From the NCBI GenBank assembly GCA_903822435.1, contig CAIJPE010000138.1, forward strand, positions 1 to 35,771: 35,771 bases of DNA. Reading direction: 5' to 3'. The translations under genes and the position numbers were made by a program. The DNA comes from an uncultured beta proteobacterium. Lineage in GTDB: Bacteria > Pseudomonadota > Gammaproteobacteria > Burkholderiales > Burkholderiaceae_C. Shown piece after piece: positions 35,607 to 35,771 of the stretch. Positions within the stretch are counted from its first letter, which is position 1. Every line of letters starts with the position of its first letter. The notes under the pieces are model-generated. The model searched no databases and was not told the DNA's origin. It worked only from the letters and a program-made list of their open reading frames with translations.

Positions 35607-35771
35607 TTGATCCGACGCCACACCTTCGAACCCGCCGACAACCGTCGCCTGGCCCACCTGTGTGGCCCGCTGGACGCCCACCTGCGCGCCATCGAGGCCG
35701 CGCTGGGGGTGACACTGGCCCGTCGAGACGCCAGCTTCCGCATCGAAGGCCCCCGCGATGGCATCGAGCGC
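35607..35771 (+). CDS. PhoH-like protein (YbeZ type), 5' part
   Basis: The first 55 codons of a gene that continues past the window. The translation (RRHTFEPADNRRLAHLCGPL, then LRAIEAALGVTLARRDASFR and EGPR) matches the N-terminus of PhoH/YbeZ ATPases from Burkholderiales, which are usually followed by ybeY and linked to ribosome and RNA maturation. The P-loop ATPase domain lies outside the window. The start is probably TTG at 35607 (TTG at 35583 is the alternative); no ATG is available. A possible -10, GACAAT (35561-35566), lies about 40 bases upstream. It is divergent from the sensor-kinase gene, with only 78 bases between the two starts. Confidence 0.85.
   Translation, partial: MIRRHTFEPADNRRLAHLCGPLDAHLRAIEAALGVTLARRDASFRIEGPRDGIER

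Overview
The window is a dense, high-GC chromosomal segment with ATGA/GTGA gene overlaps, several GTG/TTG starts and no gene-free stretch longer than about 240 bases. The protein families and gene order (ubiJ-ubiB, fmdB-DUF502-aspS-nudB, sulfate ABC operon with cysB, a PhoH-like gene) point to a betaproteobacterium of the order Burkholderiales, most likely the Comamonadaceae or Rubrivivax/Leptothrix-type lineages. This placement is inferred from gene content and not from a marker gene. No rRNA, tRNA, insertion sequence, prophage or CRISPR array was recognised.

Region 1 (1-9947) is devoted to surface polysaccharide. It holds the 3' part of a UDP-glucose dehydrogenase gene (+), a cold-shock protein gene with its own terminator (+), and then an eight-gene leftward operon. 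In transcription order the operon is a WcaJ-type sugar-phosphate transferase, an EpsL-like outer-membrane barrel, galE, manC, rfbB, rfbD, rfbA and rfbC. It makes dTDP-rhamnose, GDP-mannose and UDP-galactose and loads the first sugar onto undecaprenyl phosphate. No glycosyltransferase, flippase or polymerase gene is inside the window. Four successive genes are joined by ATGA overlaps.

Region 2 (10127-17951, all +) carries ubiJ-ubiB (ubiquinone synthesis), an FmdB-type zinc-ribbon protein, a DUF502 membrane protein, aspS, and a tightly coupled trio of nudB, an endonuclease/exonuclease/phosphatase-fold gene and a ClsB-type cardiolipin synthase gene. Region 3 (17964-22148) has a ligase-associated exonuclease and an ATP-dependent DNA ligase (+), which converge on a secreted DUF4198 gene and methylglyoxal synthase (-). 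Region 4 (22224-26632) has a 2OG-Fe(II) oxygenase-like gene and a large membrane protein fused to a spermidine-synthase-like domain (+), facing a secreted protein and a thioredoxin-like gene (-).

Region 5 (26831-32793) is a sulfate uptake locus: two tandem, diverged sulfate-binding proteins, cysT, cysW and cysA, converging on the regulator gene cysB. A near-perfect palindrome overlaps the proposed cysB promoter. Region 6 (32948-35528, -) is a two-component system, a 7TM-type sensor kinase and a NarL-type response regulator. Their genes are separated by a 19-codon reading frame that overlaps both by 4 bases. The window ends in the start of a PhoH-like gene (+).

I see no wholly new multi-gene system. 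The signals most worth checking are the 19-codon bridge between kinase and regulator, the cysB palindrome, the apparently leaderless ubiJ message, the CGG triplet tract in the thioredoxin/sulfate intergenic region, and the membrane/spermidine-synthase fusion with an altered catalytic motif.
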